Assembly (NCBI GenBank): GCA_009702305.1
Contig: WLIH01000230.1
Coordinates: 1-5,455 of the forward strand
Direction of reading: 5' to 3'
DNA length: 5,455 bases
Source: Actinomycetota bacterium
Lineage (GTDB): Bacteria > Actinomycetota > Actinomycetes > Propionibacteriales > Nocardioidaceae
Shown: positions 5,313-5,455 of the stretch, piece after piece
Position numbering within the stretch: the stretch's first letter is position 1
How the letters are laid out: each line of letters begins with the position of its first letter
The notes under the pieces: generated by a model
The model's input: the letters and a program-made list of their open reading frames with translations, nothing else
Told to the model about the DNA's origin: nothing
Databases searched by the model: none
Program-made: the position numbers and the translations under genes

Positions 5313-5455
5313 TCACGGCCGCCGCCGGCGGCCCGAGGTGCGGTCGTCCGCGCGTGATCTCCGACCGCCAGCACGAGCCTCCGGCCGGGCAAGCGGCCAA
5401 GATACCGCCGACGGATCCGCCCAGGCCACCCGCACTGCCCGCGTCGGGACCTCGA
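5313..5455 (-). CDS. rsmG: 16S rRNA (guanine-527-N7)-methyltransferase RsmG, C-terminal end
   Basis: The last 46 codons of a minus-strand gene enter from the right edge and stop at TGA (5313-5315). The visible protein opens with EVPTRAVRVAWADPSAVSWP and then becomes Arg-rich and low in complexity, ending GRRRRP. The EVPTxxVRV strand resembles the final beta-strand of RsmG (GidB), which methylates G527 of 16S rRNA in the cytoplasm, and actinobacterial RsmG often carries a basic tail. The main support is position, since rsmG directly precedes parA-parB in very many bacteria. The frame is open to the window edge, and the other two minus-strand frames either run into parA or show no recognisable protein. 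A 7-bp GC hairpin (5317-5323 with 5327-5333) overlaps the last codons and could weakly terminate. The catalytic SAM-binding part lies outside the window. Confidence 0.72.
   Translation of the reverse strand, partial: EVPTRAVRVAWADPSAVSWPLARPEARAGGRRSRADDRTSGRRRRP

Noticed and set aside
5317..5333. GGCCGCC-GCC-GGCGGCC hairpin as an rsmG terminator
   Set aside because: It is inside the last codons of rsmG, only 7 bp long and of a kind common by chance at this GC content, so it is mentioned only under rsmG.

Overview
The window is about 70% GC by eye and carries the chromosome-partition end of the rsmG-parA-parB cluster. In most bacteria this cluster lies close to the replication origin. The gene content (thioredoxin, a GNAT protein with a CxxC-FWE motif, ParB, ParA, RsmG), the GC-rich terminators and the sequence style point to a high-GC actinobacterium. 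A Nocardioidaceae-like (Nocardioides or Aeromicrobium) host is my best guess from protein style and synteny, but I could not test it. Nothing looks like a mobile element, CRISPR array, rRNA or tRNA.

Layout, left to right. (1) 3-230 (+): the C-terminal 75 codons of a thioredoxin, cut by the window edge just inside the WCGPC active site. (2) 240-276: a strong GC-rich hairpin shared by the convergent thioredoxin and GNAT genes. (3) 270-905 (-): a GNAT acetyltransferase with an N-terminal CxxC motif. (4) 906-1008: a short divergent promoter region. (5) 1009-2328 (+): a fold-type I PLP aminotransferase of the LysN/Aro8 type. It is coupled by a TGATG overlap to (6) 2328-3092 (+), a PlsC-type 1-acylglycerol-phosphate acyltransferase. 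(7) 3093-3224: a convergent intergenic region holding an AT-rich, repeat-structured island and candidate terminators for both sides. (8) 3225-4211 (-): parB, starting at GTG and overlapping parA by 4 bases. (9) 4208-5230 (-): parA, with a near-perfect parS site built into its first codons. (10) 5231-5312: a gap carrying one exact DnaA box and two weaker matches. (11) 5313-5455 (-): the C-terminus of rsmG, cut by the right edge.

How the parts fit. ParA is the ATPase that drives origin segregation. ParB is the CTP-dependent clamp that loads at parS, and the parS at 5192-5207 lets it nucleate on its own operon. The DnaA-type boxes just upstream of parA hint at a link between replication initiation and partition genes. 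The aminotransferase and acyltransferase appear to form a separate metabolic operon inserted between the thioredoxin/GNAT pair and parB. There is no gap longer than 300 bases without a gene. I did not find a clearly novel multi-gene system. The least explained sequence is the AT-rich island at about 3151-3196, followed by the DnaA-box cluster.
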